Shown here: positions 44,123 to 52,727 of the stretch, one piece after another | How positions within the stretch are numbered: the stretch's first letter is position 1 | How the letters are laid out: each line of letters opens with the position of its first letter | Assembly (NCBI GenBank): GCA_964505415.1 | Contig: CAZDHW010000004.1 | Coordinates: 26,218-90,217, forward strand | Length of the DNA: 64,000 bases | Reading direction: 5' to 3' | Source of the DNA: DTDR01 sp964505415 | GTDB lineage: Bacteria > Hydrothermota > Tepidihabitantia > Tepidihabitantales > DTDR01 | The notes under the pieces: model-generated | Databases searched by the model: none | What the model was told of the DNA's origin: nothing | Seen by the model: only the letters and a program-made list of their open reading frames with translations | Position numbers and translations under genes: made by a program

Positions 44123-44968
44123 TTTTTGGATTCTCTTTTTACTTAGTTTTATCTTCCTTTTATTCTTACTTACTGCCTTTTATTTAACAAAATTGGTAAT
44201 TGGTAAAGTTGACTATTTTCACCAATCAAATAAAGAAATAATAGCTTTTTCTTCTTTTGATACTTTATATTTTTCTTTCAAAAACGAAGAACCCTTGCCT
44301 TTGACAGTTCATATAATTGTTAATAATGATTTCATTTTTGATAATGAGATAGCAATCTTAAAAGGAATATTAGAAAAAATTCCCGAAATAGATTACGAAA
44401 TTGTTGAAACAAAGAAAATAGAGAATTTAAAGCCAGGGGTAATTATTTTGTTGGAAAAAACTAAATATGATAACGAAATTGCTAAAGTTATTAAGGAAAA
44501 AGTTTATGAAGGGCAAGGAATTTTATTAATAAAGAATCCGCAAACCAAAGGAAATATTTCCCTTTTGAGTCATATTGCTGGCGTTATTCCGGTAGAGCAA
44601 GAGGATACCGGTTATCAAGAGATTTATTTAAAAGGGGAAACACCAGTTACTTACAATATGAGAGTTGGCGATTTTTTAGGTATTATTGGCGAAAGAAGTT
44701 ATTTTTTAAAACCGGTAGAAAAAAGAGTAAACGTTTGTGGTTATTATAAATTGGGTAAGGAAGCGATTGTTTATGGATATTACAATAAAGGCAGATACGT
44801 TGCCTTTGGTTTTTCCTTTACTAGTCTGACCGGCGATTCGTTCACTCAAAATAACATTAAGAAACTTTTAGCCAACGCTTTCTATTGGCTAACCAAAAGA
44901 CCAATTGTTCAACTGAAATATTGGCCTAAGGATAAAGAATATGCTTTTATTTTTAGCTGCGATGTGGA
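44109..44968 (+). CDS. Membrane-anchored polysaccharide deacetylase-type protein (truncated by an assembly gap)
   Basis: Visible part 286 residues: an N-terminal membrane anchor (about 6-30), an extracytoplasmic domain resembling a ThuA/glutamine-amidotransferase-like fold, and at the end YWPKDKEYAFIFSCDVE, the first strand and metal-binding Asp of a NodB polysaccharide deacetylase domain. The remaining catalytic domain is lost in the N run. An enzyme that removes acetyl groups during export would match PgaB in a poly-GlcNAc pathway. The few codons after the gap are not trusted. Confidence 0.72.
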
Positions 44969-45068
44969 NNNNNNNNNNNNNNNNNNNNNNNNNNNNNNNN
45001 NNNNNNNNNNNNNNNNNNNNNNNNNNNNNNNNNNNNNNNNNNNNNNNNNNNNNNNNNNNNNNNNNNNN
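44969..45068. other. Assembly gap (100 N)
   Basis: Exactly 100 N, the usual placeholder for a gap of unknown size. It interrupts the deacetylase gene, and genes may be missing here. Confidence 0.99.
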
Positions 45069-45080
45069 TTTTGAAAAAAA

Positions 45081-46037
45081 TTAATGTGATAATTTTTTGT
45101 TGTTTTCTTTAATACCAAGGATTTTTTTAATAGGGCCGTAGGAAGTTCTCACAAAATAAGGAAATTTTTGATATTTTTCATACCATTTTTTAAGCCATTC
45201 TTTTGTTTCTTTATCACTTAAATTACCACTGCCAATAGTTAAATTTTCAATTTGGTATTTTGGGTCATTTTTAATTTTGTGAAAAAAGGCTTCTTTAAAA
45301 TATTTAGCGATTAGGGAAGCAATTTTTACTTCTAAAAATTTCTCATCAGCATCTTTTTTAATAACAATTTCTGCCCCGGCTTTTGCTAGGTTAGCTAGGA
45401 AATTTTTAAAATCTTTGCCAACACCGTAATCATCAATTACTATTCGTACATTTTTCACCTCTTTTTCTTTTAGCAATCTTTTTAAAATCTGTAAATAGCC
45501 AATATCCATTAAATAATTTATTTTGTATTTATCAATTAATTGGGGAGCAATTTTTTTACCAATAAAAGTTAATCCGGCTTTCTTAAAATCCAAGATTTTT
45601 TGATAAATTTTTTCCCAATAAGAAAAATCGTGAGATTTTTTTGTATCAATAAGAGCAACAATTTCTTCTAAAGAATGGAAAAGTTCTTTCGGTAAAAAAA
45701 GACCAATAAGAAAAAGGGGGCCAATCGCTTCCCCTTTATTGGTTTCGTCAAAACCAATTGCAAAATCTTTTTTTAACGGAACGAAAATTGAACCAGCAAT
45801 TTTATCAATTTCTTGGAAAACTAAAAGGATATCTGGATCTTCTTTTGGGGGTGTGGCGTATAAAGTTTTTGTTCGGTAATAAGTAAAAGTTACGTTTTTT
45901 AATTTTATCCGCCAAATTTCGTAAGGCGAATTAACTTTTTCTTCCTTTCCTCCTTTAACTAACAGAAGATTTTTGATCTTTTCCGCTTTAGTTTGGGTAG
46001 CTATCCACTTTCGTCCCAATTTTTCAGTAATAATCAT
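45081..46037 (-). CDS. Ribonuclease HIII-like protein
   Basis: 318 residues from the ATG at 46037. An N-terminal domain of about 90 residues is followed by the RNase H2-type core: FAIGFDETNKGEAIGPLFL (first acidic pair, DE), VIDDYG, and KKDADEKFLEVKIASLIAKYF (last Asp and helix). The layout with an extra N-terminal domain suits RNase HIII, which removes RNA from RNA/DNA hybrids. An alternative GTG start at 46052 would lengthen the overlap with the upstream gene from 14 to 29 nt. Last gene of the arsC-DUF438 operon. Confidence 0.82.
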   Translation of the reverse strand: MIITEKLGRKWIATQTKAEKIKNLLLVKGGKEEKVNSPYEIWRIKLKNVTFTYYRTKTLYATPPKEDPDILLVFQEIDKIAGSIFVPLKKDFAIGFDETNKGEAIGPLFLIGLFLPKELFHSLEEIVALIDTKKSHDFSYWEKIYQKILDFKKAGLTFIGKKIAPQLIDKYKINYLMDIGYLQILKRLLKEKEVKNVRIVIDDYGVGKDFKNFLANLAKAGAEIVIKKDADEKFLEVKIASLIAKYFKEAFFHKIKNDPKYQIENLTIGSGNLSDKETKEWLKKWYEKYQKFPYFVRTSYGPIKKILGIKENNKKLSH

Positions 46038-47202
46038 AAATTCTCTTTTCACCTTCTAATTTCTTAATTTCAGTAATATCCTGAGTTACTTCAATACAGC
46101 CTAAATATTCACCATTTTTGTCACGGACAGCGAAATAACGGATATGAACAAATCTTCCTTTATGGGAAATCCAAAATTCCGCAACATCTCGTTTTTTGCT
46201 TTTAAAATCATTAAGAATTCTTTCCACAATGTGAATACTTTTAGGGGGATGACATTGTTGTACTTTTCTTCCCAATACCGCTTTGGTTCGCAAAAATATC
46301 CGTTCTTTTGACTGGTTAAAATATCTTACCGTATCATCCTTGTCAACAAAGGTGATATCAAAAGGCAAAGTGTTTAAAAGAGCTTCCAACTCATTGAGAT
46401 AAAAACTTCCAGTTTCTAAATTAATAGGAAAAGATTTCGCTTCTTTTTCTTTTATTATTATTTCTTCTTTTATTTCTTTTCTTACCGCTTCAGGCGGTGT
46501 AAAACAACAATAGCCAACTTCATCAAACCCCTTTTTAATTTCTGACCATTCTTCTTTTTTAATCACATTTAAAGCAGTTGGGAAAAGAATATTATTTTCT
46601 TTATAAAAATGGGCGTTTAAAAATTCCAAAAGCTCCTTTGCTTTTTCGGTAAGTTCTTCCCAATTTTCTTTCTCAAAAGCTTGATAGATATTTTTCTTTA
46701 CTTTTCTTATCATATCGTGTTCCATCCACATAATTGCCGGTGGTTGGGTGACACCGTGTTTTTCTAAATAGGGAAATAACACATTTTCCTCTCGTAGATA
46801 ATGGGACTCCGATTCTTTAAAATGGTGAATTATTTCTTCTAATCTTTCTTTACTTCTTTTTAAGATTTCTTGATAAAATTCATTAGCCAATTTTAAAAGC
46901 AATCGGTGTTCACTCATCAGAATGTAAATTGGATGCCCGGCTTCACTTAAAATCGGTGTTTCTTCAATCTCTTCTTCAAAAATGGCTAAATGGAGAGCGC
47001 AAAATTTTTGAATCTCTTCTTTTTTCATTCCTTCTTTAATCAATTCTTCTTCAATCTGAGCAATTATTAAAGGGTTTAAGCCTTTTAATTTATCTTTAAA
47101 TTCTTCTTTTAATTTCTTTACATCTTCGCCTTGGTGGATTCTTTTAATTATATTTTTAATTAACTCTTTCTTTTCTTTCTCTTTGCCAAATAATTCGCTC
47201 AT
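46024..47202 (-). CDS. DUF438, hemerythrin-like and PAS domain protein
   Basis: 392 residues. The N-terminal 70 residues are DUF438 (ELIKNIIKRIHQGEDVKKLK). Residues about 90-230 form a hemerythrin HHE domain with HPIYILMSEH, HHFKESESHYLREENVLFP, MWMEHDMIR and HFYKENNILFP as iron ligands. The C-terminal PAS domain (FDITFVDKDDTVRYFNQSKERIF) includes a CHPPKS motif. Such proteins are thought to sense oxygen, NO or redox state. It overlaps the arsC end by four bases. Confidence 0.9.
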   Translation of the reverse strand: MSELFGKEKEKKELIKNIIKRIHQGEDVKKLKEEFKDKLKGLNPLIIAQIEEELIKEGMKKEEIQKFCALHLAIFEEEIEETPILSEAGHPIYILMSEHRLLLKLANEFYQEILKRSKERLEEIIHHFKESESHYLREENVLFPYLEKHGVTQPPAIMWMEHDMIRKVKKNIYQAFEKENWEELTEKAKELLEFLNAHFYKENNILFPTALNVIKKEEWSEIKKGFDEVGYCCFTPPEAVRKEIKEEIIIKEKEAKSFPINLETGSFYLNELEALLNTLPFDITFVDKDDTVRYFNQSKERIFLRTKAVLGRKVQQCHPPKSIHIVERILNDFKSKKRDVAEFWISHKGRFVHIRYFAVRDKNGEYLGCIEVTQDITEIKKLEGEKRIYDYY

Positions 47203-47606
47203 TTATCCTCCTTTTTAATTTTACATAATTGCTCAATTTTTTGAATTAATTCATCCCTAATTTTTCGGTAAAAACTTATTTCCTTTCCTTTAGGATTAGG
47301 TATTGCCCAATGTAAACGATTTTTAGCTTTTCCCAAAAAGAGAGGACAAGTCTCTTTGGCATCTTCTCCGCACAAAGTAATTACATAATCAAATTTTTCT
47401 TTTAAAAATTCTTTTACCAGTTTACTTTTCTGCTGAGAGATATCAATGCCAATTTCTTTCATTACCAAAATTGCCTTTTCGTCCAGGGGAGTAATTTTAC
47501 TGCCGGCACTTTTTGCTGAGCAACAATGGGAATACAAGTGATTTACAATTCCTTCAGCTATTTGACTGCGGCAAGAATTTTCTTCACATAGAAAAAGAAT
47601 TTTCAT
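47199..47606 (-). CDS. arsC: Arsenate reductase, LMW-phosphatase type
   Basis: 135 residues. ILFLCEENSCRSQIAEG contains the C-x5-R phosphate loop (C7, R13), and LCGEDAKETCP supplies the two resolving cysteines of thioredoxin-coupled ArsC. It reduces arsenate to arsenite. No ArsR, ArsB or Acr3 gene is nearby. A low-molecular-weight phosphatase role is possible, but the extra cysteines favour arsenate. Predicted leaderless start. Confidence 0.87.
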   Translation of the reverse strand: MKILFLCEENSCRSQIAEGIVNHLYSHCCSAKSAGSKITPLDEKAILVMKEIGIDISQQKSKLVKEFLKEKFDYVITLCGEDAKETCPLFLGKAKNRLHWAIPNPKGKEISFYRKIRDELIQKIEQLCKIKKEDK

Positions 47607-47616
47607 CTTTTCAAAA

Positions 47617-47644
47617 AGTATAATTGATTTTAAAAAAATGTCAA
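47617..47644 (-). promoter_or_regulatory. Promoter of arsC/DUF438/RNase HIII
   Basis: On the minus strand, TTGACA (47644-47639), 16 bp, TATACT (47622-47617), then 10 nt to the arsC ATG. It interleaves with the cmk promoter on the other strand. Confidence 0.7.
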
Positions 47645-47651
47645 TTATAAT
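47624..47651 (+). promoter_or_regulatory. Promoter of cmk and the following operon
   Basis: TTGATT (47624-47629), 16 bp, TATAAT (47646-47651), then 8 nt to the cmk ATG at 47660. No Shine-Dalgarno. Its -35 box lies in the spacer of the divergent arsC promoter. Confidence 0.68.
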
Positions 47652-47659
47652 TAATTACC

Positions 47660-48346
47660 ATGAAAAAAAATTTCGTCGTTGCTATTGATGGTTATGCCGG
47701 CTCCGGAAAAAGCACAATAGCTAAGGAGGTTGCCCAAAGATTAAATTTTTTCTATCTGGATACTGGAGCGATGTACCGAGCAATAACCTATAAAATTATT
47801 AAAGAAAAAATTGATTATAAAAATGAAGAAGAATTAAAAAAAATTCTTAAAAACATAAAAATAGATTTTTTAGAAAAAGCTGGAAAAATAAGAATCTATC
47901 TTAATGGTGAAGATGTTACCGAAAAAATAAGGGAACCTAAAGTAGAAAAATTGGTTTCCCCAGTTTCGGCAATAAAGATCGTTAGAGAAAAAATGGTAGA
48001 ATTACAAAGGGAATTTGCTCAAAAAAGCGATTTGATTGCTGAGGGTAGAGATATTACCAGTGTGGTTTTCCCCGATGCCAATTTGAAGATTTTTGTCGAT
48101 TGCGATTTAAAAGAAAGGGCGAAAAGAAGATTTAAAGAATTAAAGGAAAAGGGTTTTAAAATAAGTTTTAAAAAAGTTTTAAAAAATATTATTCTTCGGG
48201 ATAGGCTTGATCAAGAAAGGGAATATAGTCCTCTGCGAAAAACTGCTGATAGTATTTATTTAAACACTACCGCTTTAACTATTGAAGAGGAGGTTGAATT
48301 AGTAAAATCCTTAATTGAATTTTTTAAAAGCAAAATTAAAAAATGA
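47660..48346 (+). CDS. cmk: Cytidylate kinase
   Basis: 228 residues. VAIDGYAGSGKSTIAKEVA is the P-loop, YLDTGAMYRAIT the substrate loop, and AEGRDITSVVFP, DRLDQEREYSPL further conserved sites. It phosphorylates CMP and dCMP. cmk-plsC-ispH-rpsA is a common gene order. It overlaps plsC by four bases. Confidence 0.97.
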   Translation: MKKNFVVAIDGYAGSGKSTIAKEVAQRLNFFYLDTGAMYRAITYKIIKEKIDYKNEEELKKILKNIKIDFLEKAGKIRIYLNGEDVTEKIREPKVEKLVSPVSAIKIVREKMVELQREFAQKSDLIAEGRDITSVVFPDANLKIFVDCDLKERAKRRFKELKEKGFKISFKKVLKNIILRDRLDQEREYSPLRKTADSIYLNTTALTIEEEVELVKSLIEFFKSKIKK

Positions 48347-48969
48347 AGTGGTATTGGCGATTGGGTTTTATTTTAACCTTACCTTTAGCTTTTCTCTTTA
48401 TCAAAGTTAAGAATCGGCATTATTTAAAAAATGGCAAAGCAATCATTGTCTGTAATCATACTTCCAATTTTGACCCCATTTTGATAAGTTTAGCCACTTT
48501 AAAAGAATTATATTTTTTAGCCAAACGAGAGTTATTTGGAGTTAATAAATTTTTTACTTGGTTGATAAAAACTTTTAACGCCATTCCTTTAAATCGGGAA
48601 GGAATTGATTTAACTACTTTGAAAGAAGTTGCCAAGATTTTTAATGAAAATCAAAAACTGGTTATTTTTCCGGAAGGAACTCGTTCTAAAAACGGTAAGT
48701 TAGGTAGTTTTAAAGATGGAGCAAGTTTTTTGGCTTTAAGATTTCAAGTGCCGATAATCCCCTGTGTAATAAAGGGAGTGCGTGAATCCTTCATTCCTCT
48801 AATTGTTGATCAGGATCTGAGAAATTACGGTAGTGGTAAAAGAAGATTACCGAAAATTGAGATTACCTTTTTAAAGCCCATAAGAATCAAAAATTTTGAT
48901 AAGTGGGATAAAAAACTGATAAAATATTTAACAAAAAAAATTGAAGAAAGATTTAAAAAAAATGGCTAA
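48343..48969 (+). CDS. plsC: 1-acyl-sn-glycerol-3-phosphate acyltransferase
   Basis: 208 residues. CNHTSNFDPI carries the catalytic H-x4-D and FPEGTRSKNGKLGSFKDGA the phosphate-binding motif. One N-terminal membrane helix. It makes phosphatidate from the product of the PlsY step (plsY is at the start of the window). It overlaps ispH by 8 nt. Confidence 0.94.
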   Translation: MKWYWRLGFILTLPLAFLFIKVKNRHYLKNGKAIIVCNHTSNFDPILISLATLKELYFLAKRELFGVNKFFTWLIKTFNAIPLNREGIDLTTLKEVAKIFNENQKLVIFPEGTRSKNGKLGSFKDGASFLALRFQVPIIPCVIKGVRESFIPLIVDQDLRNYGSGKRRLPKIEITFLKPIRIKNFDKWDKKLIKYLTKKIEERFKKNG

Positions 48970-49840
48970 AATTTATTTGATAAAACCTTACGGCTTTTGT
49001 AGCGGTTTAAAAAAGGCGCTTTCCTTAATAAAGGATTGCGAAAAAAAGTATCAGTATATTTATTGCTTAGGTGAATTACTTCATAATCCTTTGGTAATAA
49101 AAGATTTGCAAAAGAAAGGGATAAAGATAATTAAAGAGAAGGATATTAATTTTTTAAATAATTTAAGCAAAGAAGAAAAGGAAGCGACCGCAGTCATTAT
49201 TCGCACTCACGGAATTAGTGAGTTAATATTGAAAAAATTAGAAAACTTTGGTATAAATATAATTAATACTACATGTGGTTATGTAAAGCGAGTTTGTTTA
49301 ATAGCCAAAAATTTGAAAAAGGAGGGTTATTGGGTTGTGATTGTAGGTGATAGCGGCCATCCGGAAGTTAAGACGATAAAAAGTTTTTTAGAAAATCGGG
49401 CTTTAATCTTTAAGAAAAATTTAAATTTAAAAAATTATTCAAAAATTGGTGTTGTTGCTCAAACAACTTTAGCGGAAGATAGTTATCAACAAGCATTAGA
49501 ATATATAATTCACCAAGGGCTGCCGAAAGAGTTGAGGATTTTTGATACCATTTGTCCAGAAGTTAAAAAAAGACAAAGGGAGGTGAAAAAACTGGCAAAA
49601 GAAGTTGATTTGATGGTGATTGTCGGCGGTAAAAATAGTGCCAATACCAAAAGATTAGTAGCAATTGCGGAGAAAGAGGGCTGTAAGACTGTTTGGATTT
49701 CAACTTGGGAAGAATTGAAAAAATATAAAATTCCTTTTAAAAAGTTTGGTAAGATTGGTATTGCTTCGGGAACTTCTACTCCCGAAGAATTTGTTAATTT
49801 AGTAATAAAAAATCTAAAAAAGGAGGTAACTGAAAAATGA
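48962..49840 (+). CDS. ispH: 4-hydroxy-3-methylbut-2-enyl diphosphate reductase
   Basis: 292 residues. Three cysteines in PYGFCSGLKKA, NTTCGYVKRV and FDTICPEVKKRQ would bind the iron-sulfur cluster; ELLHNP, RTHGIS and GDSGHPEV supply the histidines. It is the last step of the MEP isoprenoid pathway. ATG at 48962 was chosen over an in-frame TTG at 48941, because it gives the normal N-terminus MAKIYLIKPYGFC. Confidence 0.96.
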   Translation: MAKIYLIKPYGFCSGLKKALSLIKDCEKKYQYIYCLGELLHNPLVIKDLQKKGIKIIKEKDINFLNNLSKEEKEATAVIIRTHGISELILKKLENFGINIINTTCGYVKRVCLIAKNLKKEGYWVVIVGDSGHPEVKTIKSFLENRALIFKKNLNLKNYSKIGVVAQTTLAEDSYQQALEYIIHQGLPKELRIFDTICPEVKKRQREVKKLAKEVDLMVIVGGKNSANTKRLVAIAEKEGCKTVWISTWEELKKYKIPFKKFGKIGIASGTSTPEEFVNLVIKNLKKEVTEK

Positions 49841-51519
49841 AGTTTGAAGACCTATTATCTCAATATACTGTGCCTTTAAAGGAAAAAGAGATTGTTAAAG
49901 GGAGAATCATAAAAATTTTAAAAAATAGTGTGCTCGTTGATTTAGGACTAAAATCCGAAGGCGAAGTACCTATTGAGGAGTTTTCCGATCCCGAGGAGCT
50001 AAAAGAAGGAAAGGAAATCTATGTCTATTTAGAAAAACTGGAAGACAAGGAAGGTAAGCCAGTGATTTCTAAAAAACAGGCTGATTTTCTTTTGCGCTGG
50101 GATAAGATAAAAGAAAAATACGAAAAAGGTGAGCCGGTAGAGATGAAGGTGCGGAAAAAAGTTAAAGGCGGTTTAATGGTTGAAGTCTTAGGGTTGCCAG
50201 CATTTCTTCCTGGTTCCCAGATAGACATTAAGCCGGTTCCTAATCATGATGCCTTGATCGGTCAGGTTTTAAAAGGAAAGATTATTCAGGTTAACTATCC
50301 GAAACAGAATATTGTTGTTTCTCGCCGTGAACTTTTAGAAGAAGAATTGCAGAAAAAACGGGAAGCCTTGTTGAAAAAAATAAAAGTCGGTGATGTGGTT
50401 ACTGCTCGAGTAAAGGCACTGACGGAATTTGGTGCCTTTGTGGAGATTGATGGTGTTGACGCCCTTTTACATGTTTCCGATATTTCGTGGAATAAAGTAG
50501 TTCACCCGAGTGAGGTTTTATCGGTTGACCAAGAGATAAAAGTAAAGGTATTAGCGATTGACGAGAAGTCCTATCGGATTACTGTTGGTATGAAACAACT
50601 TCAACCCCATCCTTGGGATATTGTTGAAGAAAAATATCCGGTTGGCTCGCGAGTAAAAGGGCGAGTAACTTCTTTAGCCGAATACGGTGCTTTTGTCGAA
50701 TTGGAAAAAGGGGTTGAAGGTTTAATCCATGTTTCCGAGATGTCTTGGACAAAAACAATTCATCACCCTTCGCAGATTTTAAAAGTTGGACAAGAGGTGG
50801 AAGCGGTAGTTTTACATGTGGATAAAGAAAATCGGAGAATTTCTTTGGGTTTGAAACAGACAATGCCCGACCCTTGGTCGTTGGTAGACGAAAAATTTAA
50901 GATTGGTGATAAAGTAACTGGTAAAATCCGGGCTTTTAAAGAATTTGGTGCTTTTGTAGAGTTAGACGATGGAATTGAAGGTTTAATTCCCACGGCGGAA
51001 ATTTCTTGGACAAAAAAGATAAAACATCCCAAGGAAGTATTTAAGAAGGGTCAAAAGGTAGAAGCGATAATTATGGAGATTGATAAAATTAACCGCCGAA
51101 TTACTTTGAGCGTTCGCCGCTTGAAAGAAGACCCGTTAGAAATTTTTGTTAAGGAATATAAACTGGGTGATAATTTAAAAGTCCGCATTCTTGATATCCC
51201 TAAAGCTGGTTTAGTGGTTGGTTTACCTTACGGGTTAGAAGGTTTTATTCCTAACAGTATGATTGCTCGCGATGAGAACCGGAAAAAAATAGAACATAAA
51301 ATTGGCGAAGAGATTGAGGCGAAGCTTATGGAGATTGATAAAGAGAAAAGGCGCATTGTTTTAAGTGAAAGAGCCGTAAAAGAAGAACTACTAAAAGCGA
51401 CAGTGAAAGAAGAATTCGAATCAACAATTACTGATAATTTGCCCAAGAGCAAAGAAAGAAAAAGAAAATATACTATTGGCGAAAAGATTAAACGGTCGAA
51501 AAAAGATAAAAGTGAATAA
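49837..51519 (+). CDS. rpsA: 30S ribosomal protein S1
   Basis: 560 residues with six S1/OB repeats. The later repeats are clear: VKALTEFGAFVEIDGVDALLH, then EYGAFVELEKGVEGLIHVS and EFGAFVELDDGIEGLIP. It unfolds mRNA on the small subunit. AGGAGG precedes the ATG, which overlaps the ispH stop by four bases. In a lineage with many leaderless mRNAs, S1 would be dispensable for part of the transcripts (inference). Confidence 0.97.
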   Translation: MKFEDLLSQYTVPLKEKEIVKGRIIKILKNSVLVDLGLKSEGEVPIEEFSDPEELKEGKEIYVYLEKLEDKEGKPVISKKQADFLLRWDKIKEKYEKGEPVEMKVRKKVKGGLMVEVLGLPAFLPGSQIDIKPVPNHDALIGQVLKGKIIQVNYPKQNIVVSRRELLEEELQKKREALLKKIKVGDVVTARVKALTEFGAFVEIDGVDALLHVSDISWNKVVHPSEVLSVDQEIKVKVLAIDEKSYRITVGMKQLQPHPWDIVEEKYPVGSRVKGRVTSLAEYGAFVELEKGVEGLIHVSEMSWTKTIHHPSQILKVGQEVEAVVLHVDKENRRISLGLKQTMPDPWSLVDEKFKIGDKVTGKIRAFKEFGAFVELDDGIEGLIPTAEISWTKKIKHPKEVFKKGQKVEAIIMEIDKINRRITLSVRRLKEDPLEIFVKEYKLGDNLKVRILDIPKAGLVVGLPYGLEGFIPNSMIARDENRKKIEHKIGEEIEAKLMEIDKEKRRIVLSERAVKEELLKATVKEEFESTITDNLPKSKERKRKYTIGEKIKRSKKDKSE

Positions 51520-52726
51520 ACTTTATATCAAAACCTTAGGTTGCAAAGTTAATTACGCGGAAAGTGAAAAGCTGGCTAATTTTTTTAAAAAAGAAGGTTA
51601 CGAAATTGTGAAAAATGAAAAGGAAGCCAATACGATTTTACTTAATACCTGTGTCGTTACTAAAGAAGCAGAAAAAAATTCTTACAAATGGTTAAATTTT
51701 TATAAAAAAAGAAATTACCAAATTATTCTCACCGGTTGTCTCACTCCTTTTTTAAATAATCAAAAGATTTCTCCTGATGGTCAAATAAAGATTATTCCTT
51801 TAAAAGAAAAACAAAGGCTTATTGAAAAAGAAGAAATCCTGCCAATTCGGCGGCGGGTCTTTTTAAAAATTGTTGACGGTTGTGAGCAGTTGTGTAATTA
51901 CTGTCTGGTGAGTCGTATTCGGGGAAAAATAAAAAGCCTTTGTGAAGATTGGGTAATTAAAGAATGTCAGCGGTTAAGCAATTTAGGAATTGAAGAGATT
52001 GTTCTCTGCGGAATAAATTTGGGAGCTTATGGTAAAGATATTGGGACTTCTTTAAAAAATCTTCTTCGCCGGTTGGCAAAAGAAGTAAAAAACCTTCGTT
52101 TTCGTCTTTCTTCTTTGGAGGTAAATACTATTGATGAAGAACTTTTGACAACCCTTATCCAATTGACAAAAGAAGGAATTATTTGTCCCCATTTCCATTT
52201 ACCTTTACAATCAGCTGCCAATCGGATTTTAATAAAAATGGGTAGAAGCTACACGGTGGAAGAATATGAGCAAGTATTAACCAGATTGGTAGAAAATCTT
52301 CCGGATGTCAATATTGGCTGTGATGTGATGGTTGGTTATATTGGTGAGGCGGAAGCGGATTTTTTGGCTACTTATCGTTTTTTAGAAAGAATGCCCTTTG
52401 CTTATTTTCATGTTTTCCCTTTTTCTAAAAGACCTTTCACGCCCGCTTTTAAAGAAGAAGAGACGGTTTCTTTAAAAAAGAAAAAAGAAAGGCTCAAAAT
52501 TCTTTTAAACTTAAGAGCAAAAAAGATAGAAGAATATTGCCAAAAATTTTTTAATAAAGTTCGTTTGGGTATATTGATTGAAGATGATATTTATTTAACC
52601 GATAACTATCTGAATGTGAAGGTCTTTTCTAATAATAAAACCAAAATCCCAATAAAAATCCTTGATTTTTATAAAAAAGATAAAAACTTTCCTATTTTAT
52701 TAGGCGAAGAATTTAAAGGAGGTTAG
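51512..52726 (+). CDS. mtaB: tRNA t6A methylthiotransferase MtaB-type
   Basis: 404 residues. N-terminal cluster cysteines are in TLGCKVNYAESE, LNTCVVTKEAE and LTGCLT; the radical-SAM triad is CEQLCNYC. LPLQSAANRILIKMGR follows. The LGCKVN form points to MtaB, which adds a methylthio group to t6A37 of tRNA, rather than MiaB. The GTG at 51512 is the preferred start, overlapping the rpsA stop by 8 nt (GTGAATAA); a TTG at 51476 would add residues absent from the family. Confidence 0.9.
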   Translation: MNKLYIKTLGCKVNYAESEKLANFFKKEGYEIVKNEKEANTILLNTCVVTKEAEKNSYKWLNFYKKRNYQIILTGCLTPFLNNQKISPDGQIKIIPLKEKQRLIEKEEILPIRRRVFLKIVDGCEQLCNYCLVSRIRGKIKSLCEDWVIKECQRLSNLGIEEIVLCGINLGAYGKDIGTSLKNLLRRLAKEVKNLRFRLSSLEVNTIDEELLTTLIQLTKEGIICPHFHLPLQSAANRILIKMGRSYTVEEYEQVLTRLVENLPDVNIGCDVMVGYIGEAEADFLATYRFLERMPFAYFHVFPFSKRPFTPAFKEEETVSLKKKKERLKILLNLRAKKIEEYCQKFFNKVRLGILIEDDIYLTDNYLNVKVFSNNKTKIPIKILDFYKKDKNFPILLGEEFKGG

Positions 52727-52727
52727 G

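Noticed and set aside
45069..45074. Continuation of the deacetylase frame after the N run
   Set aside because: The length of the gap is unknown, so the frame across it is meaningless.
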